A stretch of DNA of 64,000 bases from Rhodospirillales bacterium (GCA_020638285.1 JACKIV010000002.1:1-64000), one strand, 5' to 3'. Positions 24,806 to 33,856 are shown, counted from the stretch's first letter. Notes: a model not told the origin generated them from the sequence alone. Program-made: numbers and translations.

Positions 24806-25717
24806 ATGACTCACGATGTTCCTGCGCCGGGTTACAGCCGAGGCTGTGATTACCCGCATGTCGATTTTTCAGCCTTCGAAACCGGCGCGTTCGTCCAGAT
24901 CGAGCGCGGCGATATCCTGTCCGGGGATCTGGCCCGGCGAACGATCGTTACCCCGGCGCTTTCCGGTATTTCCATTCCGGGGGCAAAAATGGTCTTGCCG
25001 GGATACGATGTGGCTCTCGGGGATTCCGCGTGCGCGCCTTTGAAGAACCGGACGGCCATCGTGGCGTATGGTTCGAACTGCGCTCCTGCAGTTTTGCTGG
25101 AAAAATTCCGCAAGGCCAGTATCGGCGGGGATTTTTTTATCGCGCAGGCAAATCTCCCTCGACATGCCGTTGTCCACACGGCCTATGTCGGGGCGCAGGG
25201 TTTGATTCCCGCGACTGTCATGCCTCATGCGGATTCAGACAGCTGTATCACAGTGGGCTTTTTCGATCTGCTGCAAGCCGTTGCCCTGACCGGGACCGAG
25301 CCGAATTACGATCTGGTCCAGACAGGTTTTCCAATTGCCCTGCGGGGGATGTCGGAGAGTCCTGTCCTTGAGCGCGGGGGGCTGATTTATGTTTCCCTGT
25401 GGGGCGCTCTGACGATGGACCGTCAAAACCCGATTGCCCTGAGCGCCATTCCCTCGAAGACGACTCTTCGGAAAATGCCTTCCGCAGATGTTCTTCGGGA
25501 AGTGGCGGGGATTCTGGGACAGGAAAACGATGTGGCCGGGTTCTATGACTCTCTGCCGGGGATGATGCCGGAGGATCGGTTGAAGCATACGTTCGCCTTG
25601 CAGGCCTCCAACGCCCTGCCCGCCCGGTTTGAAGGCGCGCAGGTTAAACCCGCAACGATCTCGGCGGCCTGCATCGGCAGGCAGACTCCGCAGATTCAGA
25701 TGTTGGCACCAGCCTGA
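24806..25717 (+). CDS. Hypothetical protein with a gamma-glutamylcyclotransferase-like motif
   Basis: A 303-residue soluble protein. Residues around 86-100 (TAIVAYGSNCAPAVLLEKF) match the YGSN substrate loop of the GGCT/AIG2 fold, followed by a segment (VVHTAYVGAQGLIPATVMPH) with the strand pattern of that fold. The N-terminal 85 residues and the C-terminal third are not recognised. The proposed activity on gamma-glutamyl or similar amides is inference from one motif. Confidence 0.55.
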   Translation: MTHDVPAPGYSRGCDYPHVDFSAFETGAFVQIERGDILSGDLARRTIVTPALSGISIPGAKMVLPGYDVALGDSACAPLKNRTAIVAYGSNCAPAVLLEKFRKASIGGDFFIAQANLPRHAVVHTAYVGAQGLIPATVMPHADSDSCITVGFFDLLQAVALTGTEPNYDLVQTGFPIALRGMSESPVLERGGLIYVSLWGALTMDRQNPIALSAIPSKTTLRKMPSADVLREVAGILGQENDVAGFYDSLPGMMPEDRLKHTFALQASNALPARFEGAQVKPATISAACIGRQTPQIQMLAPA

Positions 25718-25810
25718 ACGGCTCTTGAACGAAGAGCCGGAAGCGCTTGTTCGATATCGGCCGGTGCGAGGACCAGTATTCAAGCTCCACGCCCTTTCAT
25801 CGCCCGTGAG
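25713..25810 (+). pseudogene. 3' remnant of a second copy of the exported protein gene
   Basis: These 98 bp closely match 26457-26554, the last 32 codons of the gene at 25948, including the nearly identical end CCACGCCCTTTCATCGCCCG and the stop. One extra base shifts the frame. It starts exactly at the stop of the preceding gene, which points to a past tandem duplication and deletion. Confidence 0.65.
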
Positions 25811-25947
25811 TCGGTTCCGTGAACAGATCCGATCCCTCCGGAACCTCTTCCCAGAACGGAACGTCAGACCGGGGAACGACGATCTTGTGACGATTCCATG
25901 ATAGATCTCCTTGATTTTTGGTGTTTCCGCTCTAAAATCTCTCCCTC

Positions 25948-26553
25948 ATGCGGCCTTCTCTTCCTTGTGGATTTGCTTTTTTTGGATTCGCCCTGTGCCT
26001 GCTCTGCGCCGTGTCCTTTTCAGGGGCGGCCCTGGGGTCGGAACCATCTGAATCTGTTCAGGAAAGGTCCATTCTCCCGCCGCCTGAAAAGCCTGATCCT
26101 CCGCTGCGCTTTCCCCGGAAATTTCTGGGGCGGTGGGAATTTCACGGCTCGCGGGCGGTGCCTGAATCCATGACGATCTATCGCAGCGGGAAGATGGTCC
26201 GGAATGTGATTCCGCCTCTCCCCGAAGCCGAAAAGATCTACAGAACCCGGATTTTCCGGATCGAAGACGGGCCGACATTTCTGATCGGTTTTGAAAGCAC
26301 CGAAAGAGACATCGGTAATGACGGAGAGTTTCTGGGCCCGTCATCAGAGCCCTTCCGGGCGAAAGGCTATGCCGTCATTCGATTTGAGAAAGAATGGCGC
26401 GGTCAGGACGTGTTTTTCCGTTTTATGGACACGCATTGCACGCTGGTGGAGGACCAGCTTGAACGGCTTTCGAACGAGGAACTGGGGGCGCTGTTCGACA
26501 TCGGACACTGCGAAGACCAGTATTCAAGGTCCACGCCCTTTCATCGCCCGTGA
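25948..26553 (+). CDS. Exported hypothetical protein
   Basis: A 201-residue protein with an N-terminal signal (about residues 8-29, FAFFGFALCLLCAVSFSGAA), then a Pro-rich linker (ILPPPEKPDPPLRFP) and a beta-rich domain beginning KFLGRWEFHGSRAVP, which resembles small lipocalin-like stress proteins in pattern. One Cys pair (CTLVEDQ ... GHCEDQ) could form a disulfide. No family was recognised. A broken second copy of the end of this gene lies upstream. Confidence 0.6.
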   Translation: MRPSLPCGFAFFGFALCLLCAVSFSGAALGSEPSESVQERSILPPPEKPDPPLRFPRKFLGRWEFHGSRAVPESMTIYRSGKMVRNVIPPLPEAEKIYRTRIFRIEDGPTFLIGFESTERDIGNDGEFLGPSSEPFRAKGYAVIRFEKEWRGQDVFFRFMDTHCTLVEDQLERLSNEELGALFDIGHCEDQYSRSTPFHRP

Positions 26554-26557
26554 GGGT

Positions 26558-27271
26558 TCAACGTTTTTCCAGGGCTTCGTGAAACAGGTCCTTTGTATTC
26601 CTGTTGCGCTTGTCTCCAATTCCGTTACGACGGGACTCCCGTGCAACGGTTTCCCAGTCACCCTTTTTCGCGGCATCGAATAACATAGGCCAGTTTTTTT
26701 CGCTGAACTGAGTCCCGCCCAGATTGTAATGCATATCCAGAAGGCCCTTTTGCGCTGAAGGCGGGTAGTCATGAAGATCTGGAAATTTTCTTTCCAGCTC
26801 AACCGCATGCGTGATGAGGTCTTCTTTGAGAATCCTGCGGGCTTCTTTTTCGGGAAGTTCAATGTTCATGACCCGGGACTTTCCCATGCTTCCGGCTGGG
26901 TTATAATAATCCGCACCCTTGCCTTGTCCATAAGGCAGAGCTTTCACCTTGTCATACGCCATGCCGATTTCCTCCGGAGTTACGGGCGTGTGTGTTGGAT
27001 CACCGGGGCGAATCGGGCCGTAAACATTGACGGGAACGCCAAAAGGCAGGGTTTGCGCGGACTCCCGGTCCGGCAGGTGACGTCCAGCCCCCACGGTAAC
27101 ATTTCCCCGTGTGTCTTTGTACATGTAACGAATTAGATCTTCCCCTCCGATGGCCATCTGCATGACTTCATCGTCCGGAATCGTTGGCAAAATCTGCCAT
27201 GGGCCATAAAGCTCTCCGGACCCGTTTTGCAACGGATCGGAAGACGTCTGTTTGGATGGAGGTGTTTTCAT
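26558..27271 (-). CDS. Phage lysozyme (GH24-like muramidase)
   Basis: A 237-residue protein with the phage-lysozyme catalytic triad arrangement: Glu in IGGEDLIRYMYKDTRGNVTV (E), the Asp in YKDTRGN and the Thr in VTVGAG. A larger insert than in T4 lysozyme follows, then LLDMHYNLGG, which matches the conserved F/Y-N-hG segment near the end of GH24 domains. No signal peptide. It lies in the middle of the virion-gene group, so it could be a virion-associated or lysis muramidase. Start at 27271 is preceded by GGAG; earlier starts have no site. Confidence 0.8.
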   Translation of the reverse strand: MKTPPSKQTSSDPLQNGSGELYGPWQILPTIPDDEVMQMAIGGEDLIRYMYKDTRGNVTVGAGRHLPDRESAQTLPFGVPVNVYGPIRPGDPTHTPVTPEEIGMAYDKVKALPYGQGKGADYYNPAGSMGKSRVMNIELPEKEARRILKEDLITHAVELERKFPDLHDYPPSAQKGLLDMHYNLGGTQFSEKNWPMLFDAAKKGDWETVARESRRNGIGDKRNRNTKDLFHEALEKR

Positions 27272-27309
27272 GTGTCTGTCTCCTTGCTGTTCTTGTTCAT
27301 CTTCTTCTG

Positions 27310-29202
27310 TTATCCTCCCGTCTTGATCTCCATGGACACGGCCAGAAGGGTAAAGGGCAGGGGCAGATCCTGTTCGATCCGCCACAAGGGCGCGCTGGAC
27401 TGCGCCGCCCAGCCGAGCGCCCGGACCGATATATCGCGGGAGACGAGCGGCGCGGGGGCGTCCAGCAGCGGCGCGCCGGAATTCAGCGCGCGCAAGGGGA
27501 TATCGCGCGAGCCCCGTCCGAAATCCACGCGCAGGGCGGCTGTGTTTTCGACCCGGAATCGGGCCTCGACCAGCCGGACGCGCCGGGCGGAGGCCGCCGC
27601 CACGGGGGGGAGCGGCTCGACAATATGGGTAAATTCCAGCCCGATCTGAACCGATTGCGCCGGGGCGTCCAAGGTCACCGCGCCGTCCGTGACCGTCTTT
27701 CGCCCCACGACGATTCCGTCGGCCAGCACCATAACCTCCTTGTTTTCAAGATGATCCAGCCCGGACCACACAATCGCCCCGGCGGGGTTTTCCCCGCTTA
27801 AGGCCGCATCGAGATTGAGCATGTCGTCAAGTTGCTCAATGGAAAACCCGCCGCCGCGCTCGACCAGCATCCACACTGCACCGCCCGCCACGGCCACAGA
27901 GCGCACAAATCCGTCGGTTTCGTGCAGCGTCCATGCGGCCACCGCTTCGGCGCGATAGGCGGTCAAGGTCAGGAATTTCCCGTCTTCGCGCACAATGAAC
28001 AAAAGGCGGCGCAGCGGATCGTAATCCTGATCCACCGGATTTTTAATAAGATGCCGCGAGACAAGCGCCAGATCAGTGGCCTGATAGGCTTGTTCCACAT
28101 CAGTATAGATAAATTCCCTGATTTCCCGTCCGCTGCGCGCCAGAAACAGGGTTGCGCCGTCCACCGTCACGGGGGGGACATGGCGGGTGACGAGCGAGCC
28201 GATGCGCGTCTGGCGGGTGATCTGGACGGTTTTCGGGGTTAAGGGGTCGCCCGTCACCATCCATTCCGCGCCGGAGGTAAAGACCTGAAGATGCCGCCCG
28301 GAAAAGACCCCGCGAATGGCGTTGATCTGGTCGGAGAGAAGGGCAAATTCGATGGCTTCATCGTCCAGCCCTTCGCCCAGGTCAAAGTTGAACAGGTCGC
28401 CCGTGTGTGAAAACCACATTTTATGGGGCAAATCACGGCTTCCGCCGATCACGAGCCGGTCCTGATGAAACGCCACCGTGGACGGATATCCGCGCACGGG
28501 GGAAAAGGCGGCTTCGTCCCAGTCGATCGTGGCCGAAGTCCCGGACAGGGTTTCGATCACATCCGCCGTGACCACGGTCGGGGAGTCATAATCCGTAATG
28601 ATGACCTGCTTGCCTCCGATTCTCAGGCGCACGCCCTCGTGATCTTCGCTAAAAACGGGGGCCGAGGCGGTCAAGCTGACGCTGCCGCTCGTCCCGCCGG
28701 GGGTGAGGGTGACGTTTGTGTCGACGAATTTGTAAAATGGCGGATGGGAAATGTTGTTTTCTGTGAAAAACTCCCATTCCAGGAGGGAAAACACACCGCT
28801 CGCGCCGCGCACCAGACGCCGGGGCGAAACCTCGGGATGGACGAGCAAAAGCGTATCGGCACTCTGGGTCCAGGCGATCTGGGTAATCTGATCGGCATTC
28901 CATGGCGCGCCCAAGGTCGCAATCGGCGCCCCGCTGCCATAGATGGTGATTTTGCCATCCGTAATGGATAAAAGATAGCTTTGCTCCGTGCTGAATTCGA
29001 ACGGGACCAGCCGCCCGTCTCCGTCCGCCGTGTCGATATGGCGCAGCCCCGCCCGGCGCGTCACGCCGCCCGTGGGCTGGATAAAGACGTTGCGCAGGGT
29101 CAACGCCCCGTTTTCATAGGCCCGCAAATCCCCTCTCCCGAGCAAATCGCGCGAGATTTCTCCGGCGGTGAAATTGGTTTTGATGTCGGTCGTCGTGGGC
29201 AT
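27310..29202 (-). CDS. T7-like tail tubular protein B homologue
   Basis: A 630-residue protein with the start typical of podovirus nozzle proteins: TDIKTNFTAGEISRDLLGR, ENGALTLRNVFIQPTGGVTR and RRAGLRHIDTA. The rest is beta-rich, with repeated blade-like segments. In T7 this protein (gp12) forms the tail nozzle. The start at 29202 is chosen because AGGAG stands eight bases upstream. It follows tail tubular A, but two plus-strand genes lie between the two. Confidence 0.8.
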   Translation of the reverse strand: MPTTTDIKTNFTAGEISRDLLGRGDLRAYENGALTLRNVFIQPTGGVTRRAGLRHIDTADGDGRLVPFEFSTEQSYLLSITDGKITIYGSGAPIATLGAPWNADQITQIAWTQSADTLLLVHPEVSPRRLVRGASGVFSLLEWEFFTENNISHPPFYKFVDTNVTLTPGGTSGSVSLTASAPVFSEDHEGVRLRIGGKQVIITDYDSPTVVTADVIETLSGTSATIDWDEAAFSPVRGYPSTVAFHQDRLVIGGSRDLPHKMWFSHTGDLFNFDLGEGLDDEAIEFALLSDQINAIRGVFSGRHLQVFTSGAEWMVTGDPLTPKTVQITRQTRIGSLVTRHVPPVTVDGATLFLARSGREIREFIYTDVEQAYQATDLALVSRHLIKNPVDQDYDPLRRLLFIVREDGKFLTLTAYRAEAVAAWTLHETDGFVRSVAVAGGAVWMLVERGGGFSIEQLDDMLNLDAALSGENPAGAIVWSGLDHLENKEVMVLADGIVVGRKTVTDGAVTLDAPAQSVQIGLEFTHIVEPLPPVAAASARRVRLVEARFRVENTAALRVDFGRGSRDIPLRALNSGAPLLDAPAPLVSRDISVRALGWAAQSSAPLWRIEQDLPLPFTLLAVSMEIKTGG

Positions 29203-29309
29203 GAGAACACTCCTGTTGAGAGGGAAAAGATCGTGCATTCTGGAAAATTCTCTTGAAAAACAGCGCACGTTGTGAGAAAAACCATAAAAAATACGACGAA
29301 CAGGGAGAC

Positions 29310-29771
29310 ATGATGAAAGACGGTTCACCCAATCCGGGGCAATCGTGGCGCTTCAAAACCGCCGGGGTTTTTGCTTATCCACCTCACGTCATCAAGGTCA
29401 GAGCGCCCGTTCTTGACATATCCTCAAGCCCAATGATCGTCTATCCGGGGCGGGAGGCGCCGGGCGTGGCACCTTTGGGGCTGGATCCCGACGACGTGCC
29501 TTCAAGAATGGTTTTGCAGACCGTAGCGCATCTGGATCCGTCTTTCAGACCGGACGACTTTCCTCTGGACATTGACTTTGCGATTGAAAGCCGCCTGTAT
29601 CCGGATACTCACGCCCTTAAAAAAGGCGACTGGCTGTGCGTAACGTTTCTTTACGACAGAAAGTCTTATGGCATCGCCAGCGTTGAGAAAATCGACGCAG
29701 GAAACGTCCTTACCCTCAATTCCCGGCGAAAATCCGAAGGGAGTCCGGGACGAACGCCAGAATTTAGTTGA
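29310..29771 (+). CDS. Hypothetical protein between virion genes
   Basis: A soluble protein of about 153 residues starting MMKDGSPNPGQSWRFKTAGV. A GGGAG ribosome-binding site precedes the ATG pair at 29310/29313. A long strand-rich stretch includes APVLDISSSPMIVYPGREAP. No family was recognised. It is read on the opposite strand from the virion genes on both sides, so it may be a later insertion or a moron. Confidence 0.5.
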   Translation: MMKDGSPNPGQSWRFKTAGVFAYPPHVIKVRAPVLDISSSPMIVYPGREAPGVAPLGLDPDDVPSRMVLQTVAHLDPSFRPDDFPLDIDFAIESRLYPDTHALKKGDWLCVTFLYDRKSYGIASVEKIDAGNVLTLNSRRKSEGSPGRTPEFS

Positions 29772-29816
29772 CATAATGCAAAATAGCCTCTAAAACGGTT
29801 TGCGAACAGGGATTGT

Positions 29817-30404
29817 ATGGCATCCTCATTTGAGGCTGTCAGGCGGAACAGAAAATACGGAAAATTCCGGCAGGGGGATGGCATGGTCTGGGCATTTAGA
29901 ACGGGATTTGAGAGCATACGGCGCTTTTTCTCTGCTGCTTCGGCGGAACAGAAACAAAAGGGAGATATCGCAACGAATCAATATGTTGAGGCTCTTTATC
30001 ACCCCCTGACCAGGCGGATGCTTCTGCCGCTGGAAACCGTCCGCGCCTTTGTTCCCATCTTTCCGGATCCGGGCGAAATCCGCGCGCCCATGAAGCAGAT
30101 TTTTAACAATAAAGGCGGCGCGTTGTTCCGCGGGACCAATCCCGTTCTGACCATTGAGTCTTTTCCTGATCTTGATCCCGATCGTGGAACTGCGCATACA
30201 GGCACGTTTGAGATGCGCTATGAGGCCGACGACATGACAGCGCCCCCGATCAAGCTGAGCGGCAATACATACAGGGGGCCGCAGGGAACCGTCGTGGAGT
30301 TCAATCCGTCTCTGCGGGCGGCGCAGGCGTCCAGAGGAACGTCCGAATTTTTGACCAGAACCGACCTGCGGATCATCGGCGAAGCTTTTTCGCCAAAACC
30401 CTGA
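29817..30404 (+). CDS. Hypothetical protein between virion genes
   Basis: A 195-residue protein, basic at the start (FEAVRRNRKYGKFRQGDG) and beta-rich later (FEMRYEADDMTAPPIKLSGN). No signal peptide and no family recognised. Codon use resembles the surrounding genes. It ends six bases before the convergent end of tail tubular A. Confidence 0.5.
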   Translation: MASSFEAVRRNRKYGKFRQGDGMVWAFRTGFESIRRFFSAASAEQKQKGDIATNQYVEALYHPLTRRMLLPLETVRAFVPIFPDPGEIRAPMKQIFNNKGGALFRGTNPVLTIESFPDLDPDRGTAHTGTFEMRYEADDMTAPPIKLSGNTYRGPQGTVVEFNPSLRAAQASRGTSEFLTRTDLRIIGEAFSPKP

Positions 30405-30409
30405 TTTTT

Positions 30410-30979
30410 CTATCCCCGTGCGTCGATGAGAGAGAAGCTCTCAAGTCGTCCGGGGGAGTCCTGCTGGGCGTCGATCTGGCGCGCGCGCTGGTATTCCAGA
30501 TCAGCCAGACGATACAGCGCCTCGGCGCGACTGGTGTTTTCCGTCACGGGGATGCAAAGCTCCGCCGCCAGACGCGCCATCAAGGCCGCATCGAAAAAGG
30601 GCGGAAATTCGGACTCGTCGGGGCGGAAAATATAGGTCAGCATGACCTCCTCCGCATTCGCCTGAAGCACGCCCCGCGCGATGCGGTATCGCAATCCCCG
30701 CCCTCGCCCGCCATTGCCCGCCGAAATCGCGCGCAGAAAATCATCGGGCAGGGTAAATCCGTACGCGTAATCCGCCGCCGGAGAGGCTGCCAGCCGGGGC
30801 AGGGCCACCTGGCCCGTGGCGAAGCTCCACGGATAGGCCGAAAGCAATCCGTCGCGCACCGGGCCATAGAGCGCGCCCGCGATTTCGGACTCCGCGCTTG
30901 CGTCCTCAAAGGAAGAGATGGGCGCAGCGCCAATGCGGATCAACGCCCGCGAACACAGGGATATATCGGTCAGGGACAT
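30410..30979 (-). CDS. T7-like tail tubular protein A homologue
   Basis: A 189-residue protein with the gp11-type pattern: SLCSRALIRIGAAPISSFED at the start, then LLSAYPWSFATGQVALPRLA, followed by YAYGFTLPDDFLRA and an end segment LYRLADLEYQRARQIDAQQ. T7 gp11 joins the tail to the portal. Length and order fit. The ATG at 30979 is preceded by GGAAA; a longer upstream reading lacks a site. Confidence 0.85.
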   Translation of the reverse strand: MSLTDISLCSRALIRIGAAPISSFEDASAESEIAGALYGPVRDGLLSAYPWSFATGQVALPRLAASPAADYAYGFTLPDDFLRAISAGNGGRGRGLRYRIARGVLQANAEEVMLTYIFRPDESEFPPFFDAALMARLAAELCIPVTENTSRAEALYRLADLEYQRARQIDAQQDSPGRLESFSLIDARG

Positions 30980-31027
30980 GGGGAATTTCCTTTCGGTAGA
31001 GCGGAGAGGAAAAGGATGCGGTTTTTT

Positions 31028-31193
31028 GAACCACAAAGACCACCACGATCACGGCGGGGTTTTCCTCACCCGTCATCCCCGCGAATGCGGGGACCGGGTA
31101 AGCGTTTTATTCAAGAACGCGGTTCCCGCTTGCGCGGGAATGACACAGGTTTTTTTGACTTTCGTTGTGCGCGCCGTGTCCGCCGTGGTTCAG
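31028..31193. repeat. REP-like unit, copy 2
   Basis: Outer arms GAACCACAAAGACCACC and CCGCCGTGGTTC surround a core CGTCATCCCCGCGAATGCGG ... CCCGCTTGCGCGGGAATGAC (31071-31144). The whole unit is similar to 33414-33566. Confidence 0.75.
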
Positions 31194-31351
31194 GAAAAAT
31201 TCGCAGTTTTGAAACAAAAACCGCTGGTCCCCGCGGCAGGGGGAAAACCGCGAGGACCAGGGCCGATCGATACCGGGCGCACCGCAAGGGGAAGACGCAC
31301 GCGCGGAAACGAGGGGAGGCGGGACGGTCTTAAAACACGCGCAGAAGGGCT

Positions 31352-31597
31352 CTACGCATAGACCGCAATCGTCACCACGCTGCCGGTGTTGCCCGTCACG
31401 ACATAGAACTTCGTAGACGGGGTGCCGTCGGTATCGATATTGATGATGAGCAGATCGCCAACCCGCAGCATGTCGCTGGCGGAATTAAAGTACCCCGCGC
31501 CGGTGATGGTCGCGCTGTTGTCGATGCTCGTGTAGTGCCACAGGGTAAAATTGTTCGCATAGGCAAGGACGCTCAGGTCCGATGATTTATAGGCCAT
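31352..31597 (-). CDS. Small virion-type protein
   Basis: An 81-residue beta-rich protein starting MAYKSSDLSVLAYANNFTLW, with GDLLIINIDTDGTPSTKFYV near the end. It lies directly downstream of the capsid gene, where podoviruses often carry a small head-decoration or head-fibre protein. A GGAG site precedes the start. No specific family was recognised. Confidence 0.6.
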   Translation of the reverse strand: MAYKSSDLSVLAYANNFTLWHYTSIDNSATITGAGYFNSASDMLRVGDLLIINIDTDGTPSTKFYVVTGNTGSVVTIAVYA

Positions 31598-31644
31598 GGG
31601 TTTTCTCCGTTGGTAGGAAAGTGAAAGTGTGGATATCGGAAAAT

Positions 31645-31717
31645 TCTCCCCTCTCCCTTGATCCCTCTCCCCTTAAGGGGAGAGGGAAAGGAGGGCATAG
31701 CCCGACAGGGAGAGGGG
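31645..31717. repeat. CTCTCCC inverted repeat, copy 2
   Basis: TCTCCCCTCTCCCT ... AGGGAGAGGGG with an inner CCTCTCCCCTTAAGGGGAGAGG hairpin (arms of 10 bases). Same kind as 22356-22432. Confidence 0.65.
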
Positions 31718-31738
31718 CGCGTTTTTTCCGATCATCCT

Positions 31739-32575
31739 TTAGTCCGGCGTCTCGTCGCACCCGATAGACACGATTCCGCTTTCGTCGATCAAGGCCGCGC
31801 CCTGACTCATCATGTTGTTGACGAAGTGCGCGGCGCGGTCGCCATGCCAGGTGATGTCCGTCTGGATGTCGGAATTGGCCGCGTGGCCGAGCGCGTTGCG
31901 GTGATACCAGAAGCACGAGCGGATGTCGTTTCCGTCCCTGGGCAGTCCCGAATGCTGGAACCAGTAGGTCCCAAGCCAGAATTTGGCCTGACCCGTTCCG
32001 CGCCACGCCGGATCTTCGGTGCCCACATAATCGGCGCTGGCGAATTCGGGAAGTTTGAGCAATTCGCTCCACTGCTTCCACCCCACCACGCCAAAGCGCT
32101 GGCCATCGTCCGGCACGTCCGCCGCGCCCAGCAGTTCATAGGCGCTCAGGATCTTGTCCTTGGTCATGCCGACATTGCTGTCCGCGATTTTCTGGCCTGC
32201 ACTCACGCCGTTCATCGCGGTGATGATGAGTTCGTCCGTCTTGCGGCCCAGCGCATAGGCCCCGGCATTCGCAATGACCTGACGTTCGTCGATATTGACT
32301 TTCATTTCGTCCAGACGATCGACCCAGTCGCCCGCATAGTAATCCTGCAACGCGACTTCGATGGCGGTGTGCGACAGATTCATGACGGGCACCATCCCGT
32401 GCGCGGATTTTGTGGACGCCGCGCCTTTGCCGACTTTCTGGAAGATGGCGGACGAGCCGTTGACATTCCCGATCGTGCGGACCGTGGGGCGCATCTTTGA
32501 CCCGAAGCGTTGATAGGCTTCGTGGACTTCGCGTTCGAACTGTTTGATAAAGGCATTGTCGATGGATGTGGCCAT
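31739..32575 (-). CDS. Phage major capsid protein
   Basis: A 278-residue protein that fits a podovirus-type major capsid: start MATSIDNAFIKQFEREVHEAY, then SHTAIEVALQDYYAGDWVDR, ANAGAYALGRKTDELIITAM and RFGVVGWKQWSELLKLPEFA, all typical of an HK97-fold capsid of this type. A strong AGGAG site lies nine bases before 32575. Portal and terminase genes that should stand upstream are missing in the window. Confidence 0.82.
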   Translation of the reverse strand: MATSIDNAFIKQFEREVHEAYQRFGSKMRPTVRTIGNVNGSSAIFQKVGKGAASTKSAHGMVPVMNLSHTAIEVALQDYYAGDWVDRLDEMKVNIDERQVIANAGAYALGRKTDELIITAMNGVSAGQKIADSNVGMTKDKILSAYELLGAADVPDDGQRFGVVGWKQWSELLKLPEFASADYVGTEDPAWRGTGQAKFWLGTYWFQHSGLPRDGNDIRSCFWYHRNALGHAANSDIQTDITWHGDRAAHFVNNMMSQGAALIDESGIVSIGCDETPD

Positions 32576-33018
32576 GACGTCTTGCTCCTTGAAGAAAAAG
32601 GGTTGGGGAAAAACCGGATCTGCCGTATTCGTGTGGATCCGATTGTGAGAAGGAGCGGGTTGTCGCAAGGCAAACGCGGCCCGGTGAAAGCATCCGGCAG
32701 CGCGGCTCGCTCAAAAAAGAGGCGGCGCCGTTCTCGGATACAAAAGAAAGTCGGGTTGAACTTTGGAAAAAACGCAGCTGTGGCGTTGATAGGCCAAGGA
32801 TAGGACTTAATTCCCATTCTGTCAAGATTTTTTTCACAGGGCTTTTGCACAGGCTGGAAATATGGCATAATCACAGCCGAAACCGGTGCGCGGCGTTTTT
32901 TAAGGACGCGCCGGACGTGCATGAAAAAGACCGGCGGCGGTCACTGAGGCGCTCACAAAACCGGATCGGCCACAAGGGTCGGTCACGCGATGTGGTTTGC
33001 AACCCGGAGGCCGTTATC
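32576..33018. other. Intergenic region upstream of the capsid gene
   Basis: About 440 bp between the divergent capsid and PilZ genes. No gene with a good start is seen. It should hold the promoters of both. The place where portal and scaffold genes would lie in a T7-like phage is empty. Confidence 0.4.
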
Positions 33019-33405
33019 ATGATCCTGAATTTTCTTTCCGCCCTGCGGACCAGCGCCACGAATGGTGCGCCGATGTCTCGTCGCCGCCATGTCCGCCGCA
33101 CGTCGGATCGGTGCGTGGGCGTCGTCGCAGGCCAGACCTATCCGGTTGAGAACTGGTGCCCGGCGGGCGTTTTGCTTTCGGGCGATGAACGCACTTTTGG
33201 AATCGGCCAGGATATTTCCGTCGCGCTCAAATTCAAGCTGCGCGGCGCGTTCGTAACCGTGGATCATCGTGGACGCATCGTGCGCAAGGCACCGGGGAAA
33301 TTCGCACTCGAATTCGCGCCCCTGACCGAATCCATCCGGCGAAGCTTTCAGCAGGTCGTGGATGACTCCGTGGCCAATGAATTCGCGGAATCTCAGGTAG
33401 GTTAG
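33019..33405 (+). CDS. PilZ domain protein
   Basis: A 128-residue protein with a PilZ-like pattern: basic RRRHVRR near residue 20, the W-containing NWCPAGVLLSG (in place of the usual D/NxSxxG), and the VDHRGRIVR strand. PilZ domains bind cyclic-di-GMP through RxxxR and DxSxxG. The R motif is present; the second motif differs (N-W-C-P-A-G), so ligand binding is uncertain. GGAGG stands eight bases before the ATG. Confidence 0.75.
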   Translation: MILNFLSALRTSATNGAPMSRRRHVRRTSDRCVGVVAGQTYPVENWCPAGVLLSGDERTFGIGQDISVALKFKLRGAFVTVDHRGRIVRKAPGKFALEFAPLTESIRRSFQQVVDDSVANEFAESQVG

Positions 33406-33413
33406 GGACTCCC

Positions 33414-33566
33414 GAACCACAAAGGCCACGACGGGGTCTTCCTCACCTGTCATCCCCGCGAATGCGGGGACCGGGTAAGCATTTTACAAGAACCCGTTTC
33501 CCGCATTCGCGGGGATGACACGGATTCCTGATCTTCGTTGTGCGCGTTGTGTCCGCCGTGGTTCAG
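33414..33566. repeat. REP-like unit, copy 3
   Basis: Arms GAACCACAAAGGCCACG and TCCGCCGTGGTTC, core TGTCATCCCCGCGAATGCGG ... CCCGCATTCGCGGGGATGACA. Same family as 31028-31193. Confidence 0.75.
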
Positions 33567-33772
33567 AAAATCTCTGGCCCTTCCGGTCGCGGGAAGGGTT
33601 CTGCCCACCAACGGCTCAATGAGCTCGCCGGGCACTCAAAACGCCACCGACTCCGCTTCCTGTCCTCATTTTCTGAAAGGAAAAATCCGTTTTTTCTTGA
33701 AAAATCCCGGTTTCGAGGATAGTTTTGCCACGCTTTATGAAGAGGCCCTCTTTGGAATGGGGTCAACGATAT
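33567..33772. other. Intergenic region left of the island
   Basis: About 200 bp with no supported gene. It holds the region upstream of the split tRNA-Thr. Confidence 0.35.
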
Positions 33773-33809
33773 GCCGGCTTAGCACAGTGGTAGTGCAGCG
33801 GTTTTGTAA
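33773..33809 (+). other. 5' half of a split chromosomal tRNA-Thr (left island junction)
   Basis: GCCGGCTTAGCACAGTGGTA... up to the anticodon loop TTTGTAA (33803-33809), after which the sequence leaves the tRNA. Joined to the 3' half at 48820-48864 it restores a tRNA-Thr(UGU) whose acceptor GCCGGCT/AGCCGGC pairs perfectly. It cannot function as it stands. Confidence 0.85.
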
Positions 33810-33856
33810 TTAGCGGGTCGCGCCGGTATAAAGGCAAAAGTTCAAGGGGTTAACGA

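Noticed and set aside
33773..33850. A second functional tRNA-Thr
   Set aside because: Sequence after the anticodon loop does not form the anticodon 3' strand, T arm or acceptor.
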